From NCBI GenBank assembly GCA_945861635.1, contig CAMAWH010000004.1, positions 62,001 to 126,000 on the forward strand: a DNA stretch of 64,000 nucleotides, given 5' to 3'. The DNA is from Klebsiella pneumoniae (GTDB lineage: Bacteria; Myxococcota_A; UBA796; SXON01). How positions within the stretch are numbered: the stretch's first letter is position 1; each line of letters begins with the position of its first letter. Shown here piece by piece: positions 17,867-26,213 of the stretch. The notes beneath the pieces were generated by a model. The model searched no databases, was not told the DNA's origin, and worked only from the letters and a program-made list of their open reading frames with translations. The position numbers were made by a program, and so were the translations under genes.

Positions 17867-19096
17867 TCAGGGCGCGCCCGTATACCCCGCGTCCGGCTCA
17901 CTGGCGCTCTCCAGATCGCCCTCGATGACCGTCGTGATGTCGAGGCGCACGCGCCCGCCGCCGCCGTCCCCCCCGTGCCGGGTGTGGTCGCTCTCTCCCC
18001 ACCCGCCGCGGGCGTCGGCGCTATTGCTGCCAAACGACGCGCGCGCGGCTGTGATCCAGATGGTCCCCCCCGAACCACCGCCGCTTCCGTAAGAGTATGT
18101 GCCGGTTGACCACGCCTCTCCGTCCGCCCCCCGGGCGGAGAACGCCTGCGAGTCGCCGGCGAGAATCTCCGTTGCAGCGACGAAAAGGATGCCGCCCCCG
18201 TTGCCGCCGGGGCCGGGCTCGTCGTAGCCGTTCCACACGCCGCCGCCCCCGGAACCCAGGAACATGGTGGTCAGGTCGGTACTGCCATAGGATTCGCCGG
18301 GCTCGGGTGGCGTTGCGCCGTCGATCCACGCATCCCCCGCGGTTGCGCCTCCGCCGTAGTTGCCGCCAGCGCCCGTGATGTTCGCCCCTCCGCCGCCAAG
18401 GTTCGGCGCCCACCCACCGATGACTTCGTTGTAGCCCTCATCGGAGCTGGCCCCGCCAATACCGCTGCCTGCGAAGCTCTCGCCCTGAAACCCGTCGTCT
18501 CCCGAATGTCCGCCGGTGGCGCCGCCCGCGAAGCCCAATCCGTCAACCGAGATGCTGCCGCGGCCGTCGATCAGCACGATTCCGCTTGCTCGGAAGGCGA
18601 TGACGCCGCCCCGGTAGCCATCCCATCCGGAGGTCGTCAGGATGCCTTCGATGTGCACGTCCGAGTACTGCGGCACGCGCTGAAGGACGATGGCGTGGCC
18701 GATGGGCACGGCCATACCGGGCACGCTCGTCAACTGGATGGTGGCGTTGGTCGTGCCGAAAACGTGCGCGAAGACGTACGCACCGATCTGCGAGTCCTCT
18801 CCCGTTACGCCGTGCAGATCGATGAGGATCACCTCATCGCCGCTGGAAAAGCCTGCGGTGGAGCCTGCGACGGTGATCGTATCTCCAATGATATCAAGCA
18901 CATCCACGCGCGACGCGAGGCCCGTTGCATTGGCGTCCACGACGCCGTCGACGTTGAGTGCCCCGTCGGCGCCTGTCCCTGCCCACGCGGCAACCTCCGC
19001 GGGATCATCGCCCGAATCGCCGTTCTCGTTGCCTGAATCGACGTCGAAGGGAATGCTGGTCGTGCCGGCGCACGCAAGGCTGAGCAGGAGGGTCAT
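17867..19096 (-). CDS. Glycine-rich secreted lipoprotein, unknown function
   Basis: A 409-residue protein with a minimal leader MTLLLSLAC (Cys at 9) and an acidic linker (DSGNENGDSGDD). The first third is beta-rich (VDVLDIIGDTITVAGS, YVFAHVFGTTNATIQL). From about residue 165 it becomes very glycine-rich, with FAGGATGGHSGDDG, GGGANITGAGGNYGGG and GSGGGSGGTIWITA. This repeated strand-Gly-turn pattern looks like a right-handed beta-helix with glycine-rich turns, as in some adhesins. No enzymatic residues are obvious. It ends 32 bases before the hot-dog gene. It is a probable surface structure protein. Confidence 0.7.
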   Translation of the reverse strand: MTLLLSLACAGTTSIPFDVDSGNENGDSGDDPAEVAAWAGTGADGALNVDGVVDANATGLASRVDVLDIIGDTITVAGSTAGFSSGDEVILIDLHGVTGEDSQIGAYVFAHVFGTTNATIQLTSVPGMAVPIGHAIVLQRVPQYSDVHIEGILTTSGWDGYRGGVIAFRASGIVLIDGRGSISVDGLGFAGGATGGHSGDDGFQGESFAGSGIGGASSDEGYNEVIGGWAPNLGGGGANITGAGGNYGGGATAGDAWIDGATPPEPGESYGSTDLTTMFLGSGGGGVWNGYDEPGPGGNGGGILFVAATEILAGDSQAFSARGADGEAWSTGTYSYGSGGGSGGTIWITAARASFGSNSADARGGWGESDHTRHGGDGGGGRVRLDITTVIEGDLESASEPDAGYTGAP

Positions 19097-19134
19097 GGGA
19101 TCCTATCGTCGCACATCTTCCGCACGATTTCCGC

Positions 19135-20214
19135 TCATCGCACGCGGATTGCCGCACCGACGGCCTCCGCACACCGATCGAGCTCGTCCTCGGAGTGCGC
19201 TGCGCTCACCGTCAGGCGGATGCGCTCCTGGCCTTTCGGCACCGTTGGGTAGCGGATCCCCGGGGCAAAGATTCCTGCGTCGAACAGGCGCCGGGCAACG
19301 TCCATCGTCCGCTCCCCCGTGACGACCGGCACGATGTGCGCGTGCCCGAGCGCCGTGGCGCCGACGTGGGCGAGGGCCGTCCGGAGGCGCGTGGTGTTTG
19401 CCGCGAGTCGCGCACGACGGACGTCGTCGGCAAGTCTCATCGCAAGGAGCGCCGCGCTTGCCACCGGTTCCGGCATCCCGGTCGTGTAGACAAACGCTCG
19501 GCCGGTGCTCATCAATAGCTCTCGCAATTCGGGCGGCCCGACCACAAATGCGCCGGCGACGCCGTAGGCCTTGCCGAGCGTGCCCACGAGGAAATCGGCG
19601 GTGACGCCCTGCGCCGCGGCGACGCCCCGACCGCTGGGGCCGAGCGCGCCCACGGAGTGGGCCTCGTCCACGGCGAGCCACATCGCGGCCGGAATTGCCG
19701 TAAAGTCGGGAGAGTCGCCGTCCATCGAGTACAGCCCCTCGTAGACCGCAATGCGCGCATCGGCCGGTGGCGCGGAGGCATGCGGAATCACGACGCGATC
19801 GGCGCGGGAGAGCCGCAGGCCATCGATGATCGACGCGTGGTTGAGCGCGTCGGACGCCACTCGATCGCCTCGCTGCGGCAACGTCGCGAACAGCGCCAGA
19901 TTCGCGTGGTAGCCCGAGGGAAATAGGGTTGCAGGCCGACCGTGCAGGTCCGTGAGGGCCTCTTCCAACGCGACATGGGCCGGCCGGTTGCCGGAGATCA
20001 GGCGAGCGGCCCCCGCGCCCCCGCCTCGGTAGGCCGCCGTCACGTCCGGATGCGTCGCCAGGCCGAGGTAGTCGTTCGTGCAAAAGAGAGTGACGTTGCG
20101 ACCATCCACGTCGGCTGTTGTTGCAGTCTTCGGCTGGGTTATTCGGAGCGTTCGCCGCAACCCCGCCGCGTCGAGGGCCGCGACACGCGACGCGAGCGAG
20201 GCGTATCGGCTCAC
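19135..20214 (-). CDS. bioF: 8-amino-7-oxononanoate synthase BioF
   Basis: A 359-residue alpha-oxoamine synthase, slightly shorter than the usual 380-390. It starts with GTG at 20212-20214, immediately after the TAG of bioB with no spacer. SNDYLGL-type FCTNDYLGLATHP is near residue 50, WLAVDEAHSVGALGPSGRG binds PLP, and VGTLGKAYGVAGAFV holds the PLP lysine. It condenses alanine with pimeloyl-ACP or pimeloyl-CoA, the first ring-building step of biotin synthesis. Zero spacing and the GTG start suggest that translation is re-initiated after bioB. Confidence 0.95.
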   Translation of the reverse strand: MSRYASLASRVAALDAAGLRRTLRITQPKTATTADVDGRNVTLFCTNDYLGLATHPDVTAAYRGGGAGAARLISGNRPAHVALEEALTDLHGRPATLFPSGYHANLALFATLPQRGDRVASDALNHASIIDGLRLSRADRVVIPHASAPPADARIAVYEGLYSMDGDSPDFTAIPAAMWLAVDEAHSVGALGPSGRGVAAAQGVTADFLVGTLGKAYGVAGAFVVGPPELRELLMSTGRAFVYTTGMPEPVASAALLAMRLADDVRRARLAANTTRLRTALAHVGATALGHAHIVPVVTGERTMDVARRLFDAGIFAPGIRYPTVPKGQERIRLTVSAAHSEDELDRCAEAVGAAIRVR

Positions 20215-21273
20215 CTACGCAACGCCGTTCGAGTCCGTCCCCTCCACCCGAACGCCGGGGCGCAGCGAGGGTGGATGCGGTTTGTGCGGCGGGGGACGAA
20301 TCACCAACCCTTCCTTCTCGATCATGTCGAGATCGAGGTCCGCGGACCGACCCGCAGTGGTGAGGTAGTTCCCAAGCATCACGCCGTTTGCGCCGGCGCG
20401 AAAGATCTCCATCTGCCGCTCCCCCATGTTGACCGAGCGTCCGCCGCACACGATGAGGTCCTTCGTCGGAAGCACAAGCCGGTAGATCGCGATGATTTTC
20501 AGACAGTCCAAAGGGGATAGTTCGCGTTGCTCGCCCAGAGGCGTTCCGGGGCGGGGGTTGAGAAAGTTCAAGGGAACGCTGTCGACATCAAGTGCGCGCA
20601 GCTCCATCGCCAGTTCCACCCGCTGCTCCCAACTCTCACCCATGCCGAAGATGCCGCCGCAGCAGGTGTACATTCCCAACGATTTCGCCGCTTTGATGGT
20701 GTCGACTTCGTCGTCGTAGCTGTGGGTTTGGACGATGGTCGGGTGGAAGCTCCGGGCCGTTTCGAGGTTGTGATGGACGGACTGGAGCCCGGCGGCCTGC
20801 AATTCGGCGAGACCATCCCGCGTCATCAACCCGAGCGATGCGCAGGTCTGCATGCCGGTTTCTGCGCGAATCCGGCCGACCGCTTCCTTGACGGTATCGA
20901 TCTCCTTGCGGGAGGTCATTGCGCGCCCGCTTGCGACGAGACTGAACTCGCGCACGCCGTTTTCCCATGCCTCACGCGCCTCGTCGGCCAGCGTGTTCGC
21001 GTCTTTCATCTGGTAGCGCGGCGCGTCCGTGGTGTAGTGCGCGGATTGACTGCAAAAGCTGCAGGCCTCCGAGCAACGGCCACTTTTTGCGTTCGAGATG
21101 CCGCAGGTATTCACGAAATTCCCTTTGAACTCGCGGCGCGCGGCCTCGGCCGCACCCCAGAGGTAGTCGAGCTGCTCCGCGTCGGTCAGGTCCGCTATCG
21201 CGCGCGCTTCCTCGTCGGAAATGCCGATTCCACATACGTTTCGGGCCCGAATGTCCGTCCAGTCAAGCGTCAT
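20215..21273 (-). CDS. bioB: Biotin synthase BioB
   Basis: A 352-residue radical SAM enzyme. I place the start at the ATG at 21271-21273 (MTLDWTDIRARNVCGIG). The frame is open for 44 more codons upstream, but that stretch is Arg/Pro/Ser-rich and unlike BioB. The radical-SAM cluster CSEACSFCSQ (CxxxCxxC) and TCGIxNAKSGR are at about residues 60-75. VPLNFLNPRPGTPL, CGGRSVNM and GANGVMLGNYLTT are BioB signatures. It inserts sulfur into dethiobiotin. The upstream in-frame tail leaves a leader of about 60 bases before the next gene. No BirA box can be called with confidence. Confidence 0.96.
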   Translation of the reverse strand: MTLDWTDIRARNVCGIGISDEEARAIADLTDAEQLDYLWGAAEAARREFKGNFVNTCGISNAKSGRCSEACSFCSQSAHYTTDAPRYQMKDANTLADEAREAWENGVREFSLVASGRAMTSRKEIDTVKEAVGRIRAETGMQTCASLGLMTRDGLAELQAAGLQSVHHNLETARSFHPTIVQTHSYDDEVDTIKAAKSLGMYTCCGGIFGMGESWEQRVELAMELRALDVDSVPLNFLNPRPGTPLGEQRELSPLDCLKIIAIYRLVLPTKDLIVCGGRSVNMGERQMEIFRAGANGVMLGNYLTTAGRSADLDLDMIEKEGLVIRPPPHKPHPPSLRPGVRVEGTDSNGVA

Positions 21274-21335
21274 CGAAGGCTCCCTGTGCGGGGTCGGTCT
21301 AACGCATCGGGCCCCGGACCTGCGCGTGGACGCGC

Positions 21336-21701
21336 TCAGCTGGCCTGCAGCTGTTGCTCGACTTCCCGAAGGATCTGCGCCGCGGGGCCCGTCCTGTTCG
21401 CGCACAGGCAGCGTTTATAGCTCTTCCACAGTTCGCCAAGGTACGGGTCCTCGGCCAACCGGTGCTCATCGGGATGGGCGTCCACGTTCGGCAACGACGC
21501 GGAGCCGATCGTACGCCGCCGGTGGAGCGTCCTGAGTCCGCCGACGAAGTGGTTGGCGACGCCAGGCTCGCCCCGCCGACGAAGCTCCACGAAGGCGCGC
21601 CACAACACGCTCTCCGGCAGGGCATCGCCTGCTTCCGGCGGCGTTCGCAGCATGCGAACCAAATCTCGTGTCGGTGCGGAACTGTCGATATTCTGCGACA
21701 T
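21336..21701 (-). CDS. Conserved-looking hypothetical protein
   Basis: A 121-residue soluble protein that I do not recognise. The start is the ATG at 21699-21701, preceded by GGGAGAGAG, a strong ribosome-binding site. The longer upstream frame is Pro/Arg-rich and unlikely to be coding. The sequence is helical: LVRMLRTPPEAGDALPESVLW runs into WRAFVELRRRGEPGVA, with a C-terminal LREVEQQLQAS. It has two cysteines in YKRCLCANRTG. It precedes bioB on the same strand by 62 bases and may be co-transcribed with the biotin genes. Nothing in its sequence suggests a biotin role. Confidence 0.6.
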   Translation of the reverse strand: MSQNIDSSAPTRDLVRMLRTPPEAGDALPESVLWRAFVELRRRGEPGVANHFVGGLRTLHRRRTIGSASLPNVDAHPDEHRLAEDPYLGELWKSYKRCLCANRTGPAAQILREVEQQLQAS

Positions 21702-21820
21702 GGGTCTCTCTCCCGAACGCTGGAAAGGGTACCACAGTTCACAGATTCGCTGGGGCTCCGGCGTGAAGGGTTCAGAACCTTGACGCGAACTTTGCCGGGC
21801 GGCGGTTAGGGTTCGGGCGC

Positions 21821-22924
21821 ATGTGGATCCTACTTGCCTGCGCCTTTCGGGAGCCTGCGCAAACGCCCCCGCTGGTGGCGGCGCGGGGGCCGGTGCGGGT
21901 GGTTGAGGGTCCGGTCCGGCCTGGAACGGTGAGCGTGGTGGTCCGCGCCGGTAGCGCCTACGATCCGCCAGGTCGCGAAGGGTTGGCCTGGATTGCGGCA
22001 CATTCGGTGGCGCCGGACGCAGTTGTAGACGTGGGCCCGGAGATCGTGCGGATCGATCTGGCGTCAGCAGCACTCACGACGGGCGTTTTGAACCTCTCGC
22101 CAAATGAGGCGGCGGTCGCGACTGCACGTGCCGCCGCCCTGTCCGAACTTCGCGGTGGCGACTGTGAGAGTACGGCGTTGCGCGCGTGGGATTCGTGGGC
22201 GCTCGCGGGACATCCCTACGGACACGCGGTGGAAGGCCGCGCCTCTGTGATCCCGACGATTACAGCGTCGGAGGTGCATGCCTTCCTGCGCGCCCGCTAC
22301 ACCCGTGATGCAACGCGCGTGGCGGCGGCCGGGCCGTTGGACGTTGCGCCGCTCGATAGCCTCCTGCCGACGCTTTCACGGCGGGTGACGCCCGCTGTCC
22401 CGCCGCCGATGACGGCGTCTCCTCGCCTTTGGGTGAGCGCTCCCGTCGGCACGAGCTGCGTGGCGATCGGCAGAGCGGACGACGGCGCGGTCAACGCGGC
22501 TGAGGTTGCGACGTTGCGGGCGCTCGCGCGCGCCATCGGTGCGGAGGCAGACAGCACCGTGCGCGCGGAATCGATGGTCCGTTGGGCGCTCCCGCTCGGG
22601 GAGGCTGCGTCGGCTGCCTCGGTCGAGAACGTGTGGAATCGCGTCACGTCGCAGCGGACGATTTCGCGGGTGCCCCGAGCGCTCGGGCTCATGCAGCCGG
22701 CGCCTTCCGCGTCCCGGCTCGCCGCAGAGGACCTCCTGCCCGGTCTCCCGCGACTTTCGCTCGCGCTCCTTCCGGATGAGGCGGAGGTCGGAACGACGCT
22801 CGCTCGCGTGCTTGATGCATCGCGTTTGCGCATGGTGGTGATCGCGCCCGACTTGACGCGATTTCATTCGGTCGAATCCCCGGCGCCGATGGCCGTCCAA
22901 TCCATCGAGGACCTGCTCCGATGA
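21821..22924 (+). CDS. Degenerate M16 peptidase-like lipoprotein
   Basis: A 367-residue protein with an exceptionally short leader, MWILLAC (Cys at 7). The next part follows the M16 (pitrilysin/PqqL) N-terminal domain: SVVVRAGSAYDPPGREGLAW then HPYGHAVEGRASVIPTIT and a VHAFLRARYTRDATRVAAAG strand. M16 enzymes bind zinc with HxxEH right after GLA. Here that position reads WIAAH, so the first His and the Glu are lost and the protein should not be a peptidase. It may be a structural partner, as M16 enzymes often come in active/inactive pairs, but no active partner is in the window. It overlaps the next lipoprotein gene (ATGA). Confidence 0.7.
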   Translation: MWILLACAFREPAQTPPLVAARGPVRVVEGPVRPGTVSVVVRAGSAYDPPGREGLAWIAAHSVAPDAVVDVGPEIVRIDLASAALTTGVLNLSPNEAAVATARAAALSELRGGDCESTALRAWDSWALAGHPYGHAVEGRASVIPTITASEVHAFLRARYTRDATRVAAAGPLDVAPLDSLLPTLSRRVTPAVPPPMTASPRLWVSAPVGTSCVAIGRADDGAVNAAEVATLRALARAIGAEADSTVRAESMVRWALPLGEAASAASVENVWNRVTSQRTISRVPRALGLMQPAPSASRLAAEDLLPGLPRLSLALLPDEAEVGTTLARVLDASRLRMVVIAPDLTRFHSVESPAPMAVQSIEDLLR

Positions 22925-23760
22925 CCACGACCCCCATTCGCTGTGCGCTCCCGTTCGCCCTAGCGCTCCTCACCGGCTGCACAGGAGGCAGCGATTTCAG
23001 CGCCTATTTTCCGACGGTTCGGTTCGATCGGCTGCAGTTGACCGCGCTCGACTGGGAGCACATTGACGTCGACTTCCTGTTCAACGTCGACAACCCGAAC
23101 CCCATCGGCATGCCGTTGGAACGGTTTGATTACGGCCTCGACCTTGAGAACTTCACGATTCTCTCAGGCTCAAATCCCGATGGGCTCCGGTTGGACCCGG
23201 AGGCGACCACGCAAGTCGCGCTTCCGGTGAGCCTCAATTTCGTCGACATCTACGATGCGGTCGAAGCGACGCGCGGGTTGGACTACCTCGCGTTCGGCCT
23301 CCACGGGAACTTCGGCTGGGACACCGATTTCGGGCCGATTGACCTGAACTATGACGAGCGGGGTTCGTTTCCCGCCTTGCGAACTCCGAAAATTTCGATG
23401 CAGCAGTTGCGCGTGCGGCAGGCGGACGCCGAACGGGTCGGATTCGACCTTGACCTCGGTGTGGACAATGATCAGGGTTCATCGCTCTTCTTCCAGAACT
23501 TCGCCTACGATGTGAAGCTCGCCGGCGTCAAGGTGGCCAACGGAACGGAAGCGGAGGTTGGGGATGCGCCCGGGGCGACCGAAAGCACACTGAGCCTGCC
23601 GTTTGAGGTGGACTACGTGGATGCCATCGGCGCCATTGCCGCAATCGCGAGCGGTCAGAAGATAAAGGTGGACCTGTCGGCGTCGTCCGACGTAGATACG
23701 CCCTTCGGTGCAGTGCCGATCTCCATTGACGAAAATGGCAATCTGAAGGTTGGCGAATAG
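22921..23760 (+). CDS. LEA type 2 / WHy-domain lipoprotein
   Basis: A 279-residue lipoprotein (lipobox LLTGC, Cys at about 20). The mature part has the LEA_2/WHy pattern of a hydrophobic strand followed by VDFLFNVDNPNPIGMPLERF. It has a second copy-like unit around VGFDLDLGVDNDQGS and VDYVDAIGAIAAIASGQ. Such domains in bacteria form Ig-like folds at the envelope and are linked to desiccation or stress tolerance. Specific function is unknown. It overlaps the end of the M16-like gene by 4 bases, so the two are translationally coupled. Confidence 0.75.
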   Translation: MTTTPIRCALPFALALLTGCTGGSDFSAYFPTVRFDRLQLTALDWEHIDVDFLFNVDNPNPIGMPLERFDYGLDLENFTILSGSNPDGLRLDPEATTQVALPVSLNFVDIYDAVEATRGLDYLAFGLHGNFGWDTDFGPIDLNYDERGSFPALRTPKISMQQLRVRQADAERVGFDLDLGVDNDQGSSLFFQNFAYDVKLAGVKVANGTEAEVGDAPGATESTLSLPFEVDYVDAIGAIAAIASGQKIKVDLSASSDVDTPFGAVPISIDENGNLKVGE

Positions 23761-23819
23761 CCCAGCAGCGCGCGCGCGGCGGCGGATTCTGGGTGACGAG
23801 AGCGCATCTGGCGGCTAAG

Positions 23820-23837
23820 TGAATGATGCTTCATTCA
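23820..23837. promoter_or_regulatory. Perfect FadR-like operator palindrome upstream of fadN-like operon
   Basis: TGAATGATGCTTCATTCA is a perfect inverted repeat of 7-base arms around a 4-base centre. It ends 9 bases before the ATG at 23847 and just before the AGGAG ribosome-binding site. From memory, the half-sites TGAATGA/TCATTCA with 4-base spacing are those of Bacillus FadR (YsiA), the TetR-type repressor of fatty-acid degradation genes. The downstream pair is also the fadN-fadA arrangement that FadR controls in Bacillus. No regulator gene is in the window. Confidence 0.7.
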
Positions 23838-23846
23838 GGAGTGTCG

Positions 23847-26204
23847 ATGGTCATCCGCAAGGTCGCCGTGCTCGGCGCCGGGGTCATGGGTCAGGGCATC
23901 GCCGCCCACCTCGCTAACGCAGGTATCCCTTCCCTTTTGTTCGACATTCCGCCCAAGGAGGGCGCCGACGCTCGCGCGCTCGCGCGGGCCGGAATCGCGA
24001 ACATCACCAAGCTGAAACCCGCTGCGCTCTATCGCGCTGCGGATACCTCGCTGATCGCGGCATGCGAGTACGAATCGGATACGACGCGTCTGGCCGAGTG
24101 CGACCTCGTGATCGAGGTAGTGGCCGAGGTGATCGGAATCAAGAAAAAGGTATTTGGTTGGGTAGAACGCCACCGAAAGGCGGGTTCGATCGTCGCCACG
24201 AACACATCGGGGCTTTCGATCATGGAGATCGGCGCCGGCATGGCGGACGAGATGCGCCAGCATTTACTGGTCATGCACTTCTTCAATCCGGTTCGCTACA
24301 TGCGCTTGCTGGAACTCGTGCCGCACCCGGAGTGCAAGGCCGAGGTCGTGCGTGCCGTTGCCGACTTTGGCGAACGTGGGCTCGGAAAAGGCATTGTCTA
24401 TGCCAAGGACACGAGTGCGTTCATCGCGAACCGGATCGGCACCTATGGCATGGCCAGCATCTTTCGCCACATGGCGGACGAAGGGCTGACGATTGAACAG
24501 GTGGATTCGATCTTCGGGAAGCCGATGGGTCGGCCGGGTTCCGCGGTGTTTCGAACGGCAGATCTGGTCGGTCTCGACACCCTCGCGCATGTGTTTTCTG
24601 GCGTGTACGACGGGTGCCCGAGGGATGAGGAACGATCGGCGTTTGTCGTGCCAAAGTTTGTTGACAAGCTTATCGCGGCCGGTGCGCTGGGCGACAAGTC
24701 GGGCGTCGGCTTCTACAAAAAGGTAAAAAATGCGGAGGGAAAGAGCGACATCCTCGTTCTCGACCTCGCCACGATGGAATATCGCCCCCAGGCCAAGGTG
24801 CGCTTCGACTCGATGGGTGCCGCGCGGAAGGCGGAAACGTCTGGAGAAAGCACAAAAATCATCTGTGGTGGCAACGACGCGGCGGCGCGTTTTGCGTGGA
24901 AGACCACGGCCGATGTGCTGATCTACGCTGCCAACCGACTGGGCGAGATCGCCGATGACGTGGTGAACATCGACCGCGCGATGCGCTGGGGGTTCGCCTG
25001 GGAGCAGGGGCCATTTGAGACGTGGGACAGCCTTGGCGTGCCCGAGACGGTCTCGCGGATGGAATCCGAGGGCCGAACGGTGCCCGTGTGGGTGAAGGAC
25101 ATGATCGCATCCGGACGAACGCGCTTCTATGAGCGTGTGGACACCGAGCGTACGTTCTGGAACGGCGCCATTCGCGCGGTTCCGGTCAGCGACGGGCAGA
25201 TCATTCTGGACGACGTGCGAGCGCGGGGTGGTGAAGTCGAAAGCAACGTGAGCGCGAGCTTGTTGGACCTCGGGGATGGGGTGCTGTGTCTGGAGTTCCA
25301 TTCGAAGATGAATGCGCTCGATGACCAGATCTTCCCGATGTACGAACGGGCACTCGACCTGCTCGACGCGAATCGCTACGACGCGCTGGTGGTCGGCAAT
25401 CAGGGCGGAAACGCATTCTGCGCCGGCGCCAACCTGTTGATGATCCTGATGGGGGCTATGCAGAAGGATTGGTCCGCGATCGGCGGGGCGGTCAGTGGCA
25501 TGCAGAACCTGCTGATGCGCGCGAAGTACAGCGCAAAGCCCGTCGTGACTGCGCCGTGGGGCCTGACGCTCGGAGGCGGCGTGGAGGTCACGATGCACTC
25601 CGCCGCAACGGTTGCCGCGGGTGAGCTGTATGCGGGCCTGGTGGAAGTTGGCGTAGGGCTGATTCCCGGCGGTGGCGGCTGTAAAGAGATGCTCGCTCGC
25701 TACATGGGCGACATTCCCGCTGGCGTGAACTACGACCCCAATCCGTTCGTTCAAAAGGCGTTTGAGCACATCGGCATGGCAAAGGTAGCGACCAGCGGAG
25801 AAGAAGCTCGCGATGCTGGTTTCCTTCGCGCGACCGATCGATTGACGCTCGACGCGGACCGACTCATTGGCGACGCGAAGCGGGTCGCGCTCGGACTGGT
25901 GGAGGGCGGGTATAAGCCTGGCCGCCGGCGGACATTCAAGCTTCCGGGGCCGAGTGGCCGCGCGGCCATCGAGCTGTTCCTCTACCAGATGGGCCAGGGC
26001 GGGTTTGCAACGCCGTACGACGTAGTTGTTGGCAAAAAGCTCGCGTACGTGATGACCGGTGGCGACTGCCCGTATGGCGCATGGAAGTCCGAACAGGACA
26101 TCCTCGACCTTGAACGCGAAGTTTTTCTGTCTCTCTGCGGAAACGCGGAGACCATCGCACGAATCCAGCACATGCTCGAAAAGGGCAAGCCCCTTCGGAA
26201 TTAG
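23847..26204 (+). CDS. fadN: FadN-type 3-hydroxyacyl-CoA dehydrogenase / enoyl-CoA hydratase
   Basis: A 785-residue bifunctional beta-oxidation enzyme. The start at ATG 23847 is chosen because AGGAG lies 6 bases upstream; an ATG at 23823 would put the operator palindrome inside the gene. The N-terminus has VAVLGAGVMGQGIAAHLANA (NAD site) and VMHFFNPVRYMRLLELV with the catalytic His. Two dehydrogenase C-domains follow (FIANRIGTYGM; FAWKTTADVLIYAANR, MRWGFAWEQGPFE). The C-terminal third is a crotonase domain (FHSKMNALDDQI, AFCAGANLLM, WGLTLGGGVEV, GLIPGGGGCKEM). This dehydrogenase-first order is that of FadN rather than E. coli FadB. The thiolase follows after 9 bases. Confidence 0.93.
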   Translation: MVIRKVAVLGAGVMGQGIAAHLANAGIPSLLFDIPPKEGADARALARAGIANITKLKPAALYRAADTSLIAACEYESDTTRLAECDLVIEVVAEVIGIKKKVFGWVERHRKAGSIVATNTSGLSIMEIGAGMADEMRQHLLVMHFFNPVRYMRLLELVPHPECKAEVVRAVADFGERGLGKGIVYAKDTSAFIANRIGTYGMASIFRHMADEGLTIEQVDSIFGKPMGRPGSAVFRTADLVGLDTLAHVFSGVYDGCPRDEERSAFVVPKFVDKLIAAGALGDKSGVGFYKKVKNAEGKSDILVLDLATMEYRPQAKVRFDSMGAARKAETSGESTKIICGGNDAAARFAWKTTADVLIYAANRLGEIADDVVNIDRAMRWGFAWEQGPFETWDSLGVPETVSRMESEGRTVPVWVKDMIASGRTRFYERVDTERTFWNGAIRAVPVSDGQIILDDVRARGGEVESNVSASLLDLGDGVLCLEFHSKMNALDDQIFPMYERALDLLDANRYDALVVGNQGGNAFCAGANLLMILMGAMQKDWSAIGGAVSGMQNLLMRAKYSAKPVVTAPWGLTLGGGVEVTMHSAATVAAGELYAGLVEVGVGLIPGGGGCKEMLARYMGDIPAGVNYDPNPFVQKAFEHIGMAKVATSGEEARDAGFLRATDRLTLDADRLIGDAKRVALGLVEGGYKPGRRRTFKLPGPSGRAAIELFLYQMGQGGFATPYDVVVGKKLAYVMTGGDCPYGAWKSEQDILDLEREVFLSLCGNAETIARIQHMLEKGKPLRN

Positions 26205-26213
26205 GGAGTTTCC

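Noticed and set aside
24264-26171. Long minus-strand open frame (635 codons) opposite the fadN-like gene
   Set aside because: It is the antisense shadow of a well-supported GC-rich gene. Its product is His/Arg-rich with no domain.
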